This document shows, one piece after another, positions 56,287-64,000 of a DNA stretch of 64,000 nucleotides. The stretch's first letter is position 1, and every line of letters starts with the position of its first letter. Both the position numbers and the translations under genes were made by a program. Origin of the DNA: Staphylococcus sp. KG4-3. GTDB taxonomy: Bacteria; Bacillota; Bacilli; Staphylococcales; Staphylococcaceae. The notes under the pieces are model-generated. The model was given only the letters and a program-made list of their open reading frames with translations. It made no database searches and had not been told where the DNA came from. The stretch is taken from contig NZ_CP166245.1 in the NCBI RefSeq assembly GCF_033597815.2, forward strand, positions 2,604,001-2,668,000, in the 5' to 3' direction.

Positions 56287-57309
56287 TTAACTTAAAATAA
56301 CGTCCGCTAATTCTTCAGCAGATGTTTTCCCGAAATAGTACGTAACATCTAACTTATTTAATGCTGCTATAATATCATCTTTTACTACGCGTACACCTTG
56401 AAGTTGATTTTCAACATCACTAATGTCGCCTTGTCCAAAGAAATCACCATAAATACGACATGCTGAAATACGGCCATGTTCAACTGCTAAAGAGATATCA
56501 ATTGTACCTGCTACTAACCGCGCATCTCGATTATATTCATAACGTGGTGAGCGTCCATAATTCCACTCCCAGTTATTGTATTTTTTCTCAAGCATGTCAT
56601 CAATGACTTCCCAATCTTTATTTGTTAAGACATAGCGTTTGGCCTCACTTAAATCATCAACACCTAACACTTGTTTAACCATTAAATCTTTAAATGTTTC
56701 TATTGTTATATTTTGATATTCCGATGCTAAGTATGGTCTAATACTACCTACACGAGAACGTACCGATTTAATACCTTTAGACTCAATTTTTTTACGATTC
56801 GGTTTTAGTACTTTTACCATAGGCTCATAATCTACATCTAATAATAAAGAGTAACCGCCATAAATTCTACCTTTTATTAGTGTCATAGCTGCTCCAGATA
56901 CCTTTTTACCATTAATCGATAAATCATTACGTCCACTTTGTTCTACTTCAGTGGCCCCAAGTTGATGTAAAGCTTGAATACCCGGTTCATAGAACTTTTT
57001 GAAATTACCATAGATTGTGTCATCTTTTTCTAGAATACAACACATATTCACTGCACCACGGTCTACATAAACCGCTCCGCCTCCTGTGTCTCGACGTACA
57101 ACTTTAATACCCTTTTGTTCTAAATAATCTTGATTGATTTCTACGGCAGTATTTTGAAAACGACCTATCTCTACTTTAGGATCACAGTAATATGGGAAAA
57201 GTATATCTTCATTTAAAAATATATTTTCACTTACATATACTTGCATAGCCAATGCTACAGCACCATCAGTTACATATTCACCATTTCTAATCGGTTCAAT
57301 TAAATACAT
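56287..57309 (-). CDS. lplA2: Lipoate-protein ligase LplA2
   Basis: A 340-residue ligase attaching lipoate to target lysines. The lipoate-binding loop RRDTGGGAVYVDRGAVN begins near residue 72, and the catalytic lysine motif INGKKVSGAAM is near residue 135. The C-terminal accessory domain follows. In S. aureus the LplA2 of this operon lipoylates GcvH-L. It is the last gene of the operon, 9 bp after the SirTM gene. Confidence 0.92.
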   Translation of the reverse strand: MYLIEPIRNGEYVTDGAVALAMQVYVSENIFLNEDILFPYYCDPKVEIGRFQNTAVEINQDYLEQKGIKVVRRDTGGGAVYVDRGAVNMCCILEKDDTIYGNFKKFYEPGIQALHQLGATEVEQSGRNDLSINGKKVSGAAMTLIKGRIYGGYSLLLDVDYEPMVKVLKPNRKKIESKGIKSVRSRVGSIRPYLASEYQNITIETFKDLMVKQVLGVDDLSEAKRYVLTNKDWEVIDDMLEKKYNNWEWNYGRSPRYEYNRDARLVAGTIDISLAVEHGRISACRIYGDFFGQGDISDVENQLQGVRVVKDDIIAALNKLDVTYYFGKTSAEELADVILS

Positions 57310-57318
57310 AGCTATCTC

Positions 57319-58203
57319 CTATTTAGTTAATTTTTTATTTACTTCTAAAATCAATGCTGAAATATCATCAGTTAAATGTATCGTTCTCTCACGGATATCT
57401 TCTGGAATACGATAAGCTTTTTTATTCAAGGTCATGAATAATGCGTTTGGATTTTGTTTTGTCATACGTTGAAAAGGATGTTTCACAAATTGTGGCGTTG
57501 TGTAGCCTATGCCTATTTCTAGATACAGTACTTTATCTTCTTTATGTGCATTAAGGAATTGATTATAACGCAACAATTGTGCCTCAAAATCCGCATCTTC
57601 TACCATTCCAACTTGAGCTTTACGTTTATTTATTTCCATAGGTGCATCACATTTTGGACAATGCGGCACCAATGCTCTAGGTATCTTCATATTTTCTTGT
57701 TGCGCTACCATTTGACGTATCGCATTATCATCACGATATGTTTGCGCATGGCAATGTTGACTACATTGCCATAAAATATACTCTCCTTGAATATGAAACA
57801 CTTTCTCTAAATCATAATCTGCCACTGCAAAAGCATTATCAGCATTTGTAGTAATAATATGATAGTCTTTAGCTTCTAAAATTTGTTTTAATGCTACATA
57901 AGATGCCCCGACAGGTTGATCTAAATAATTTAATGCAACAAAACGACTTTCAAATGCCCAATACTCTTGCCAACTTTCAAAAGGATGTAGACTTGCTTGC
58001 AACATATCAAAAAAACCATATTTAGCTATAAAATCTGGAAAATGCTGCGTGAACCTTTCTCCAATATATGTAAACCCATCTGCCGCAGACATACCTGCAC
58101 CAATACCTACTACGACAGCATTTGCTTCTTGCAATGCATCTGCTAATTGGTCAGCTTGTTGGTCATATACTGTCGTTAAGGCATTCCACGTTGACTCAGT
58201 CAT
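57319..58203 (-). CDS. Class M sirtuin, protein ADP-ribosyltransferase (SirTM)
   Basis: A 294-residue sirtuin-fold protein that, in the described system, ADP-ribosylates lipoylated GcvH-L instead of deacetylating. The NAD loop is [13 protein letters not shown] near residue 33. The active site reads TTNADN (N120) and FHIQGEY (Q139), where ordinary sirtuins have a catalytic His at the Gln position. Zinc cysteines are C147, C151, C182 and C185. Its start overlaps the macrodomain gene by 8 bp. Confidence 0.92.
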   Translation of the reverse strand: MTESTWNALTTVYDQQADQLADALQEANAVVVGIGAGMSAADGFTYIGERFTQHFPDFIAKYGFFDMLQASLHPFESWQEYWAFESRFVALNYLDQPVGASYVALKQILEAKDYHIITTNADNAFAVADYDLEKVFHIQGEYILWQCSQHCHAQTYRDDNAIRQMVAQQENMKIPRALVPHCPKCDAPMEINKRKAQVGMVEDADFEAQLLRYNQFLNAHKEDKVLYLEIGIGYTTPQFVKHPFQRMTKQNPNALFMTLNKKAYRIPEDIRERTIHLTDDISALILEVNKKLTK

Positions 58204-58981
58204 TCTGTTTCAATCCTTCCTTGTACAACTTTGAATCTGTATCAGTAAACACATTGAATACCACTTTGATATCTGATTGATGAGTTCGTTTATAATTTAA
58301 TACTGTATCTATAGCGATACGAGAAGCTTCTGCTTGAGGAAAACCAAAAACACCTGTAGAGATGCAACAAAAAGCAATACTCGTTAATTGATGAGCATCT
58401 GCTATTTCTAAACAGCTTTGATAGCATCGTGCAAGTAAATCACTATTCATTCGTGACACTGGTGTCTTGCGTACTTGTGGCCCTACTGTATGAATTACAT
58501 AATTTGCTGGTAAATTATAAGCATCTGTAATTTTTGCCTTACCCACACCTTCACGTTTCCCCTGTCTTTCTATTAGTTCTGCACATGCTAAACGTAACTG
58601 TACACCTGCTCTTGTATGAATGATATTATCTATACAATTATGATTTGGTTCAAAACAACCTACAAACTGACTATTAGCTGCATTAACAATTGCATCTAAT
58701 TGTAATTGTGTAATGTCACCTTGCCATAAATAAATATCGTTGCCTAAATATGGTGTTAATGACGTTATATCAGTCACTTGCTGGTTATTATATTGAATTA
58801 ACAATGCATCTTGTACATCAAGAAAATCTTTAGATATATCTTTTGCTGGTCTTACATTTATTAAACTTCTAAACATGTGCCAGCGTGCTTGTTCCGTATT
58901 AGGTAAGTCTAATATTTCATCACGGTTTGCTTCATCCCATAAATATTCAATCAAATACGCTAAGCGTTCTACCTGTTGCAT
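58196..58981 (-). CDS. Zinc-containing macrodomain ADP-ribosyl hydrolase
   Basis: A 261-residue protein. After an N-terminal helical region the macrodomain begins near residue 83 ([21 protein letters not shown]). The zinc-macro motif [15 protein letters not shown] supplies C109, H114 and C116. The ISTGVFGFP phosphate loop is in the C-terminal half. It removes the ADP-ribose that SirTM adds, making the modification reversible. It lies 3 bp downstream of gcvH-L and overlaps SirTM. Confidence 0.92.
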   Translation of the reverse strand: MQQVERLAYLIEYLWDEANRDEILDLPNTEQARWHMFRSLINVRPAKDISKDFLDVQDALLIQYNNQQVTDITSLTPYLGNDIYLWQGDITQLQLDAIVNAANSQFVGCFEPNHNCIDNIIHTRAGVQLRLACAELIERQGKREGVGKAKITDAYNLPANYVIHTVGPQVRKTPVSRMNSDLLARCYQSCLEIADAHQLTSIAFCCISTGVFGFPQAEASRIAIDTVLNYKRTHQSDIKVVFNVFTDTDSKLYKEGLKQND

Positions 58982-58984
58982 ATA

Positions 58985-59317
58985 TTATGCCTCTGGAAGT
59001 GCGTTAAAGGCTGTTTCATCAACTTTTTCTAATTTTACTAACCAGTTTTCTTCTGGTTTTTCAGAATTTAAAAGTGTCGGTTCATCTTCTGCCTTTGTAT
59101 TACGCGCCACAATTTTACCTGCTAATGGTGATTGGACGTCCAAAACTGTTTTTGAAGCTTCGATACTTACAATTTCATCGTCAACTTTCACATCATCTTC
59201 ACCCATAAATGCAACATAACCAACAGTTCCAACATCATCTTGTAGTTCTGGTGTCATTCTATAAACATATTGTTCTCCAATTTTTTCTATCCATAAGTAA
59301 TTCGCTAATTTTTTCAT
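58985..59317 (-). CDS. GcvH-L, lipoyl-carrier protein of the SirTM system
   Basis: A 110-residue glycine-cleavage-H-like protein. The lipoylation lysine is K56 in [15 protein letters not shown]. An Asp at position 27 (ELQDD) corresponds to the residue reported as ADP-ribosylated in S. aureus, as far as I recall. Shorter than standard GcvH. No glycine-cleavage P or T genes are nearby, so it serves the operon's own system, perhaps in the oxidative stress response. Confidence 0.92.
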   Translation of the reverse strand: MKKLANYLWIEKIGEQYVYRMTPELQDDVGTVGYVAFMGEDDVKVDDEIVSIEASKTVLDVQSPLAGKIVARNTKAEDEPTLLNSEKPEENWLVKLEKVDETAFNALPEA

Positions 59318-59337
59318 TTGTATCTTCCTTTCTTTGA

Positions 59338-60342
59338 TTATAAATTCATTTGTGCAATCAATTCTATTGTGCGACTTCGATTTTCGATACCGGGTATTAA
59401 AGGAACAATCATAAGTTCGTCTGCATCAAACGTCTCTATTATTTGCTTTAGTTGGTTTTGAACAGTTGCTTTTGTTCCCACGACCATACGTGCACGATTT
59501 TGTTTAATTAGTTGCTTATCTCGTTCTGATTTTTGATAATTTTGAGCTGTTGTTATTGATGGCATCCGTTTAAATTCTGCAAATTGTTTTTTGCCTAAAA
59601 GCCAAACATCTAACGATTGCGCTAACGATTGTGCGTGCACTTCACTATCAGCAACTACGGTAAATACCGTGACCATAACTGTAGGAGCCATATTCAACTT
59701 AGTATCTTTAAAAGACTTTCTATAAGTTTGAACACTTGCTTTGGCATTTTGGATAGCCTGTGCATTGGGTAATAAGAACGTACCCAATGTATAACCCATG
59801 CCTACTTCACCTGCCATTTCCGCAGATGTAATACTTGTACTTAACAACCACATTTCAGGAACTGTCGTAATACTTGGTTGGGCCATGATACTGTCTAATC
59901 GCTGTTCGGTATTATTTTCAATTAAATAGTCTTTCACATCTGATATAGACTGCGCGTAGTCTAAAAAATAATCCTTCGTTTCATTAAGTGCTTTTTTCAC
60001 GCTAGATGTCCCCGGATTGTTACCAATGCCTAAATCCACTCTCCCCGGGTAAAATGCTTCCAATAATCGAAAGTTTTCTGCCACTTTAAAAGGACTATAG
60101 TGTGGTAACATCACACCACCCGATCCCAAGCGTATATGTCGTGTCTTTGCTAATAATTGCATCATCAACAACTCTGGACTTGCACAGGCAAACGCCGGTA
60201 CATTATGGTGCTCGGTGACCCAAAAACGTTTGTAAGCTAATTCATCTGCTAATTGCGCTAACTTCACAGTATCTTGCAAAGCATCTTGTGCCGTTTGACC
60301 TTCGTCAATGACAGCGTAATCTAATATATTCAACTGCACCAC
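59338..60342 (-). CDS. Luciferase-like flavin monooxygenase of the SirTM operon
   Basis: A protein of about 334 residues of the bacterial luciferase-like fold ([20 protein letters not shown] near the N-terminus; [28 protein letters not shown]). It is expected to use reduced flavin and oxygen on an unknown substrate; lipoylated GcvH-L may be involved. Start GTG 60342 (or 60339) is preferred: GGGAGTGA lies upstream, and the promoter at 60420-60448 leaves room for a leader, which the frame's upstream ATG at 60408 would not. First gene of the operon. Confidence 0.85.
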   Translation of the reverse strand: MVQLNILDYAVIDEGQTAQDALQDTVKLAQLADELAYKRFWVTEHHNVPAFACASPELLMMQLLAKTRHIRLGSGGVMLPHYSPFKVAENFRLLEAFYPGRVDLGIGNNPGTSSVKKALNETKDYFLDYAQSISDVKDYLIENNTEQRLDSIMAQPSITTVPEMWLLSTSITSAEMAGEVGMGYTLGTFLLPNAQAIQNAKASVQTYRKSFKDTKLNMAPTVMVTVFTVVADSEVHAQSLAQSLDVWLLGKKQFAEFKRMPSITTAQNYQKSERDKQLIKQNRARMVVGTKATVQNQLKQIIETFDADELMIVPLIPGIENRSRTIELIAQMNL

Positions 60343-60419
60343 GTTTACATTCACTCCCGTTATACCACATATATGCGTTTGCATCTCTATTTCTATTACA
60401 TATGGCAATGTAATATTAT

Positions 60420-60448
60420 TTTATATTCAGTCAAAGTATCACATTCAA
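60420..60448 (-). promoter_or_regulatory. Sigma-A promoter of the SirTM operon
   Basis: Minus-strand TTGAAT (60443-60448) and TATAAA (60420-60425) are spaced by 17 bp. The predicted transcription start is near 60413. Confidence 0.6.
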
Positions 60449-60601
60449 TACATATTACTCTCACTTTATAGAATAACGGATATAGAAAATTTTTGTTATA
60501 TTTTGCTTATAAAATGCTGAAATTTCTCGTTTAATTGACCATCTTGTCATATTAGTGTTAATTTTAAATTACATATTACAACAAAGAATGAGGTCAAAGC
60601 T

Positions 60602-61831
60602 ATGATAAATAATTTTGATTCACTTTTCAAAACACTTATATTGCCTAACGGTATTAAATTAAATAATCGTTTTGTACTTTCACCTATGACGACCAATTCC
60701 TCTACACAAAATGGGCATATTACCGAAGAAGACTTGCGTTATGCTCAAAGACGTTCTCATGCAGCACCTCTTCAAGTAACTGGTGCAGCTTATATAGAAC
60801 CATATGGTCAACTATTTGAATACGGCTTTAGTATTACAGATGACAGCTGTATACCAGGTTTAAAAAAATTAGCTACTGCCATGAAACAAGATGGCAATAA
60901 AGCTGTTTTGCAACTTACACATGCGGGTAGGTTTTCAAACCAAGCTATTTTAAATTTTAGCCAAGTATATGGCCCTAGCCCTATGTTATTACATTCACCT
61001 ATCGAACATGAAGTCTTAGCAATGTCACAAACAAAGATTGACACTATAATCGAACAATACGCAGATGCAACTTCACGTGCCATTCAAGCTGGATTTGATG
61101 GCGTTGAAATCTCTGCAGCACAACGTCTACTCATTCAAACATTTTTCTCTACATTCTCTAATCAACGTACGGATCAATATGGCCCACAAAACCTTAAAAA
61201 TCGAGCGCGCATTGGCTTAGAGATATTAAATGCTGTGCAATCTGTTATTGATAAGGAAGCGCCCCCTAACTTTATACTAGGTTATCGTGCCACACCAGAA
61301 GAAACACGTGGGAATGATGTTGGTTATACAATTGATGAATTCAACCAACATCTAGACTGGGTTTTAGAGGTAGCAGATATACAATATTTAGCGATTGCTA
61401 GTTGGGGGCGTCAAATTTACCAAAACAAGGTTCGCTCAGATGGTATCTATAATGGGCAATTTGTAAATGCTGTTGTTCATGACTATTTAAGAGGCAGAGT
61501 GCCTATGATTGCAAGTGGTGGAATTAATTCTCCTGAAAGTGCGTTGGACGCCTTGAAACACGCTGATATGATTGGTATGTCTTCACCTTTTGTAACAGAG
61601 CCGGATTTCGTAACGAAATTAGCAAATGGCACTCCAGAAAAAATCAATTTACATGTCACGTTAGAAGATATAGATGAATTAGCTATCCCATACGCAGCAT
61701 TTAAAGATATCGTTAAGATGATGGATTATGGTGAGGGCTTAAATAAAGAAACACGAGATGAACTCCGTAAGCTTGAAAAAAATTATGAACAAGTAGAATA
61801 TACTGCAGTTGAAAAAAGAGCGGAAACATAA
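60602..61831 (+). CDS. Old Yellow Enzyme-type NADH:flavin oxidoreductase
   Basis: A 409-residue FMN TIM-barrel enzyme. LSPMTTNSSTQNGHITEEDL at the N-terminus, LQLTHAGRFS, and VPMIASGGINSPESALDAL near residue 300 are typical of the OYE/NamA family. It is divergent from the SirTM operon; the described S. aureus locus also pairs these genes, so it may act in the same redox response. Its stop codon lies in the stem of its terminator. Confidence 0.88.
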   Translation: MINNFDSLFKTLILPNGIKLNNRFVLSPMTTNSSTQNGHITEEDLRYAQRRSHAAPLQVTGAAYIEPYGQLFEYGFSITDDSCIPGLKKLATAMKQDGNKAVLQLTHAGRFSNQAILNFSQVYGPSPMLLHSPIEHEVLAMSQTKIDTIIEQYADATSRAIQAGFDGVEISAAQRLLIQTFFSTFSNQRTDQYGPQNLKNRARIGLEILNAVQSVIDKEAPPNFILGYRATPEETRGNDVGYTIDEFNQHLDWVLEVADIQYLAIASWGRQIYQNKVRSDGIYNGQFVNAVVHDYLRGRVPMIASGGINSPESALDALKHADMIGMSSPFVTEPDFVTKLANGTPEKINLHVTLEDIDELAIPYAAFKDIVKMMDYGEGLNKETRDELRKLEKNYEQVEYTAVEKRAET

Positions 61832-61875
61832 GACCATTTAATCTTATGTTTCCACTTCTTTTAAGTTAAGATACT
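61812..61875 (+). repeat. 64-bp direct repeat, copy 1 (spans OYE gene 3' end and terminator)
   Basis: 60 of 64 bases are identical to 63799-63862, in the same orientation. It includes the last codons of the OYE gene and the hairpin after them. Confidence 0.9.
61822..61862. terminator. Terminator of the OYE gene
   Basis: GGAAACATAAG and CTTATGTTTCC are perfect arms; the stop codon TAA at 61829-61831 is inside the left arm. Confidence 0.85.
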
Positions 61876-61943
61876 GGAGCATCTGCCTTTATATTTTATA
61901 AATGTAAGGATGTTCTTTTAAAAAGTAGTATTTCAATAATACA

Positions 61944-63074
61944 TCAATTTTTAAAGAATTCTCCTAATTTTTTAGCTGCATCCTCTGAAAACATTAATTC
62001 CAAATTGTCTTGCGAAGCTTGAGCACTTGTTGATGAAATCTGATACATTTCTTGTTCATACGCGTTAAGTGCCACATCAATTTTTTCATAGTCTTCCAAT
62101 GCTCTAGCAAGTATAAATGCATCATACAAAGCCATATTAACACCTTCACCAGCAAAGGGGCTCATCAAATGCGCCGCATCTCCTATTAATGTAATAGCTT
62201 GTTTATGTTGCCATTTAAAACCAATTGGCAATTTATATATTCTTCTAAAAAGTACATCGTCACTCATATTCATAATATATTTCTGTAGCTGAATATCCCA
62301 ACCACTAAAATCTAATAATAATTGTTCTTTTAACTCTGACAATGTCATAAATTTATAAGTATCTAGTTTATCCATATCCATTCTATAAGAAACATATGCT
62401 TTAATTCGACCATCACCATTCAATTGAGCTAATAGTGCTTGGTCCCCACCTAACGCCATCATCTTTCCATTTTTATTATACTTATATAATGCTGGGTGTT
62501 GATTTTTAACATCATCAATATTAATTTCTATCATTGAAATACCACTATATTCAATCTTCACATCAGATAGATGTGTACGCAATTTTGAAAATGAACCATC
62601 GGCTCCAACAACTAAATCAAAATGTTCTGACTCACCATTTGTAAAAATAATCTCAATATCTTGAGTACTATGTTGAACAAGTGACTCAAATTCATAACCA
62701 TATTTTAAATGGTGTGAATCAATTTGTTTCATAATTATGTCACACAATTCACCTCTATCTATTTCAGGACGTTCTCCATCACCTTCTGCATCTTCTTCGT
62801 AGTAGATGGTTCCGTCTGCACCTATTACACGTGTATCCTCTCCTTCAAATCGAGCACACGACATAAATTCATTATATATTCCAGCTTTTTTAATAGGTAA
62901 TTGACCAGTATCAGAGTGGATATCCAAAGAGCCTCCGCGTTGATGATTGTCATGCGGATTTCCTTTTTCAAATATTGTATAGTTATAACCTAGTCTTTGT
63001 ATTAGTAATCCAAGCATCAATCCTCCTGGACCACCACCAATAATTGCTATATTTTTTAAATTTTTCACAGCCAT
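61944..63074 (-). CDS. TetX-like FAD-dependent monooxygenase
   Basis: A 376-residue PHBH-fold flavoprotein. The FAD loop is IIGGGPGGLMLGLLIQRLG, followed by a QRGGSLDIHSDTGQ segment resembling the TetX family, then VVGADGSFSKLR and the C-terminal IGDAAHLMSPFAGEGVNMALYDA. TetX enzymes hydroxylate tetracyclines; other members act on other aromatics, so the substrate is open. It is 14 bp downstream of the padR gene and presumably co-transcribed and controlled by PadR. Confidence 0.85.
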   Translation of the reverse strand: MAVKNLKNIAIIGGGPGGLMLGLLIQRLGYNYTIFEKGNPHDNHQRGGSLDIHSDTGQLPIKKAGIYNEFMSCARFEGEDTRVIGADGTIYYEEDAEGDGERPEIDRGELCDIIMKQIDSHHLKYGYEFESLVQHSTQDIEIIFTNGESEHFDLVVGADGSFSKLRTHLSDVKIEYSGISMIEINIDDVKNQHPALYKYNKNGKMMALGGDQALLAQLNGDGRIKAYVSYRMDMDKLDTYKFMTLSELKEQLLLDFSGWDIQLQKYIMNMSDDVLFRRIYKLPIGFKWQHKQAITLIGDAAHLMSPFAGEGVNMALYDAFILARALEDYEKIDVALNAYEQEMYQISSTSAQASQDNLELMFSEDAAKKLGEFFKN

Positions 63075-63088
63075 AGTTTACCTTCTCT

Positions 63089-63655
63089 TTATTTAAATAA
63101 GTTATTCAAATCATTCATTGTTTTTTCAATAAAATTATCAAATTCTTGTTTTTTTCCTTTATCGTTTAATGCTTCTTTATTTTTATTTATCAGTTCTTTA
63201 AATAAAATTTGTAATTGTACACGCGCTTCTTTCATAGATTCAAAGTCCATATTTTTTACTTGATCGAAATGTTGTAGCACTTCATCATTTATATTCTCTT
63301 TCAAGAATGCAATACCTTCATCTGTAATTGTATATATCTTCTTCTTACCCTCTTTAGAAATAGAAACAAACTCTCTATCTTCAAGCATTTGTAAAATTGG
63401 ATACACCGACCCCGGGCTAGGAGAATAAAAACCTTTAAATTGTTCTTCTAAATCTTTAATAATTTGATAACCATGTTTTGATTCCTCTTTGAGCATTTTT
63501 AGTATGACAAACTGTAAATCTCCTTTTTTAAAGAATCTTTCTCTGCCACGAAAGTCACCAAAATCTCCTATCTCTCTTCCAAACCCAAAGTCTTCTCTGT
63601 CTTGCATTATATTTCCAAATTGTGCATGTCCTTTGTGAAATTGTCTTCTGAACAT
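63089..63655 (-). CDS. PadR-family transcriptional regulator
   Basis: A 188-residue regulator. The PadR winged helix spans about residues 45-125 (KGDLQFVILKMLKEESKHGYQIIKDLEEQF; PSPGSVYPILQMLEDREFV). The N-terminal 40 residues are rich in Arg, Phe and Gly; the C-terminal helices should dimerise. ATG 63655 behind GAAGGTGA is the start, not the GTG at 63664. Its promoter contains three CGATATATCG palindromes, so autoregulation with the downstream monooxygenase is very likely; an aromatic inducer would fit the family. Confidence 0.9.
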   Translation of the reverse strand: MFRRQFHKGHAQFGNIMQDREDFGFGREIGDFGDFRGRERFFKKGDLQFVILKMLKEESKHGYQIIKDLEEQFKGFYSPSPGSVYPILQMLEDREFVSISKEGKKKIYTITDEGIAFLKENINDEVLQHFDQVKNMDFESMKEARVQLQILFKELINKNKEALNDKGKKQEFDNFIEKTMNDLNNLFK

Positions 63656-63673
63656 AGATCTCACCTTCCCTTA

Positions 63674-63727
63674 TTTCGATATATCGAAACTATAAACGAT
63701 ATATCGAAATAAGTCAACGATATATCG
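63674..63727 (-). promoter_or_regulatory. Triple CGATATATCG operator of the padR-monooxygenase operon
   Basis: Perfect CGATATATCG palindromes lie at 63677-63686 (extended to TTTCGATATATCGAAA), 63697-63706 and 63718-63727, 20 and 21 bp apart, so all on one face of the helix. Confidence 0.75.
63689..63717 (-). promoter_or_regulatory. Sigma-A promoter of the padR-monooxygenase operon
   Basis: Minus-strand TTGACT (63712-63717) and TATAGT (63689-63694) are spaced by 17 bp; the middle operator copy fills the spacer. Confidence 0.75.
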
Positions 63728-63798
63728 CTATTTTATAATAAGTTTTCAAACAGTCTTTCTTAATAAAAATAATAATTTAAATTTTACTAATTATTATT

Positions 63799-63862
63799 AA
63801 AAAAGAGCGGAAACATAAGATCATTTAATCTTATGTTTCCGCTTCTTTTAAGTTGAAATACT
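63799..63862 (+). repeat. 64-bp direct repeat, copy 2
   Basis: It matches 61812-61875 at 60 of 64 bases, including codon-like bases copied from the 3' end of the OYE gene although no such gene ends here. Confidence 0.9.
63805..63844. terminator. Bidirectional terminator, mainly for the right-edge gene
   Basis: GCGGAAACATAAG and CTTATGTTTCCGC are perfect arms; on the minus strand they are followed by a T-run. Confidence 0.85.
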
Positions 63863-63910
63863 AGCTATAAATCTAGCATACATATATAAATTCCAAACTG
63901 TTTTTCCTTA

Positions 63911-64000
63911 TTAACCGTTCTGATTAGCAAATGCTTGACCTATCGCATTTAACTTACGAGGCGCATCATGCACATCCATTTTCACTTCTACAAAATGCAT
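63911..64000 (-). CDS. C-terminal end of a probable thiamine-diphosphate 2-oxo-acid decarboxylase (cut by window edge)
   Basis: Twenty-nine residues before the stop read FVEVKMDVHDAPRKLNAIGQ and continue AFANQNG. This resembles the end of indolepyruvate/2-keto acid decarboxylases. The gene continues beyond the window, so the call rests on a short tail only. Confidence 0.45.
   Translation of the reverse strand: MHFVEVKMDVHDAPRKLNAIGQAFANQNG

Noticed and set aside
61876..63798. Insertion sequence or integron reading of the PadR cassette
   Set aside because: No transposase, integrase or terminal inverted repeats are present; only the flanking direct repeats are supported.

Overview
The window is low-GC Firmicute DNA (AT-rich intergenic runs, strong AAGGAGG-type ribosome sites, several TTG/GTG starts, compact Rho-independent terminators). 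Gene content points to a Staphylococcus, most likely of the S. saprophyticus/S. xylosus group: a cudTCAB choline cluster, an argBJC-rocD operon, class I aldolase fda, and a SirTM/GcvH-L/LplA2 ADP-ribosylation operon. The genus call is inferred from gene families; no rRNA or tRNA lies in the window.

Layout. 1-3.7 kb: 3' end of an IclR-type regulator, a VOC protein, an FMN reductase, a DUF1398 protein and an M20 peptidase. 3.8-8.2 kb: arginine/ornithine operon rocD-argC-argJ-argB on the minus strand with a clear sigma-A promoter and an ARG box. 8.6-16.4 kb: two transporters, a nucleoside hydrolase, a CapA-like protein, a nitroreductase and a GNAT. 16.9-19.1 kb: a fused GT2/CDP-glycerol transferase of the teichoic-acid type. 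19.4-25.2 kb: choline-to-glycine-betaine genes betA, betB, cudC, cudT with candidate CudC operators. 25.7-29.0 kb: methyltransferase, aldolase, PfoR-like PTS IIC. 29.0-34.9 kb: GABA catabolism (permease, gabD, gabT, gabR). 35.0-41.0 kb: cardiolipin synthase, a CynX-type exporter with a divergent XRE-cupin regulator, an XRE gene overlapping two membrane-protein genes, and an AEC transporter. 41.5-44.9 kb: pyruvate phosphate dikinase and its regulatory protein. 45-45.98 kb: a 1-kb region without recognisable genes that nevertheless has a promoter, hairpins and a terminator.

46.0-53.6 kb: a CdaR-type regulator divergent from a six-gene operon of glycerate kinase, KdgT-like permease, and LarA-LarE-LarB-LarC (a nickel-pincer racemase with its whole cofactor pathway). 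The pairing suggests a nickel-dependent hydroxyacid racemase or epimerase feeding glycerate or sugar-acid catabolism rather than lactate racemisation; this is the most promising candidate for an undescribed pathway here.

53.8-56.1 kb: an oxidoreductase and small stress-type proteins behind a sigma-B-like promoter. 56.3-61.8 kb: the lipoylation-dependent ADP-ribosylation operon (luciferase-like monooxygenase, GcvH-L, zinc macrodomain, SirTM, LplA2) with a divergent Old Yellow Enzyme. 61.9-63.8 kb: a PadR regulator and TetX-like FAD monooxygenase, flanked by a 64-bp direct repeat and controlled by a striking triple palindrome. The right edge holds the 3' end of a probable 2-oxo-acid decarboxylase gene.
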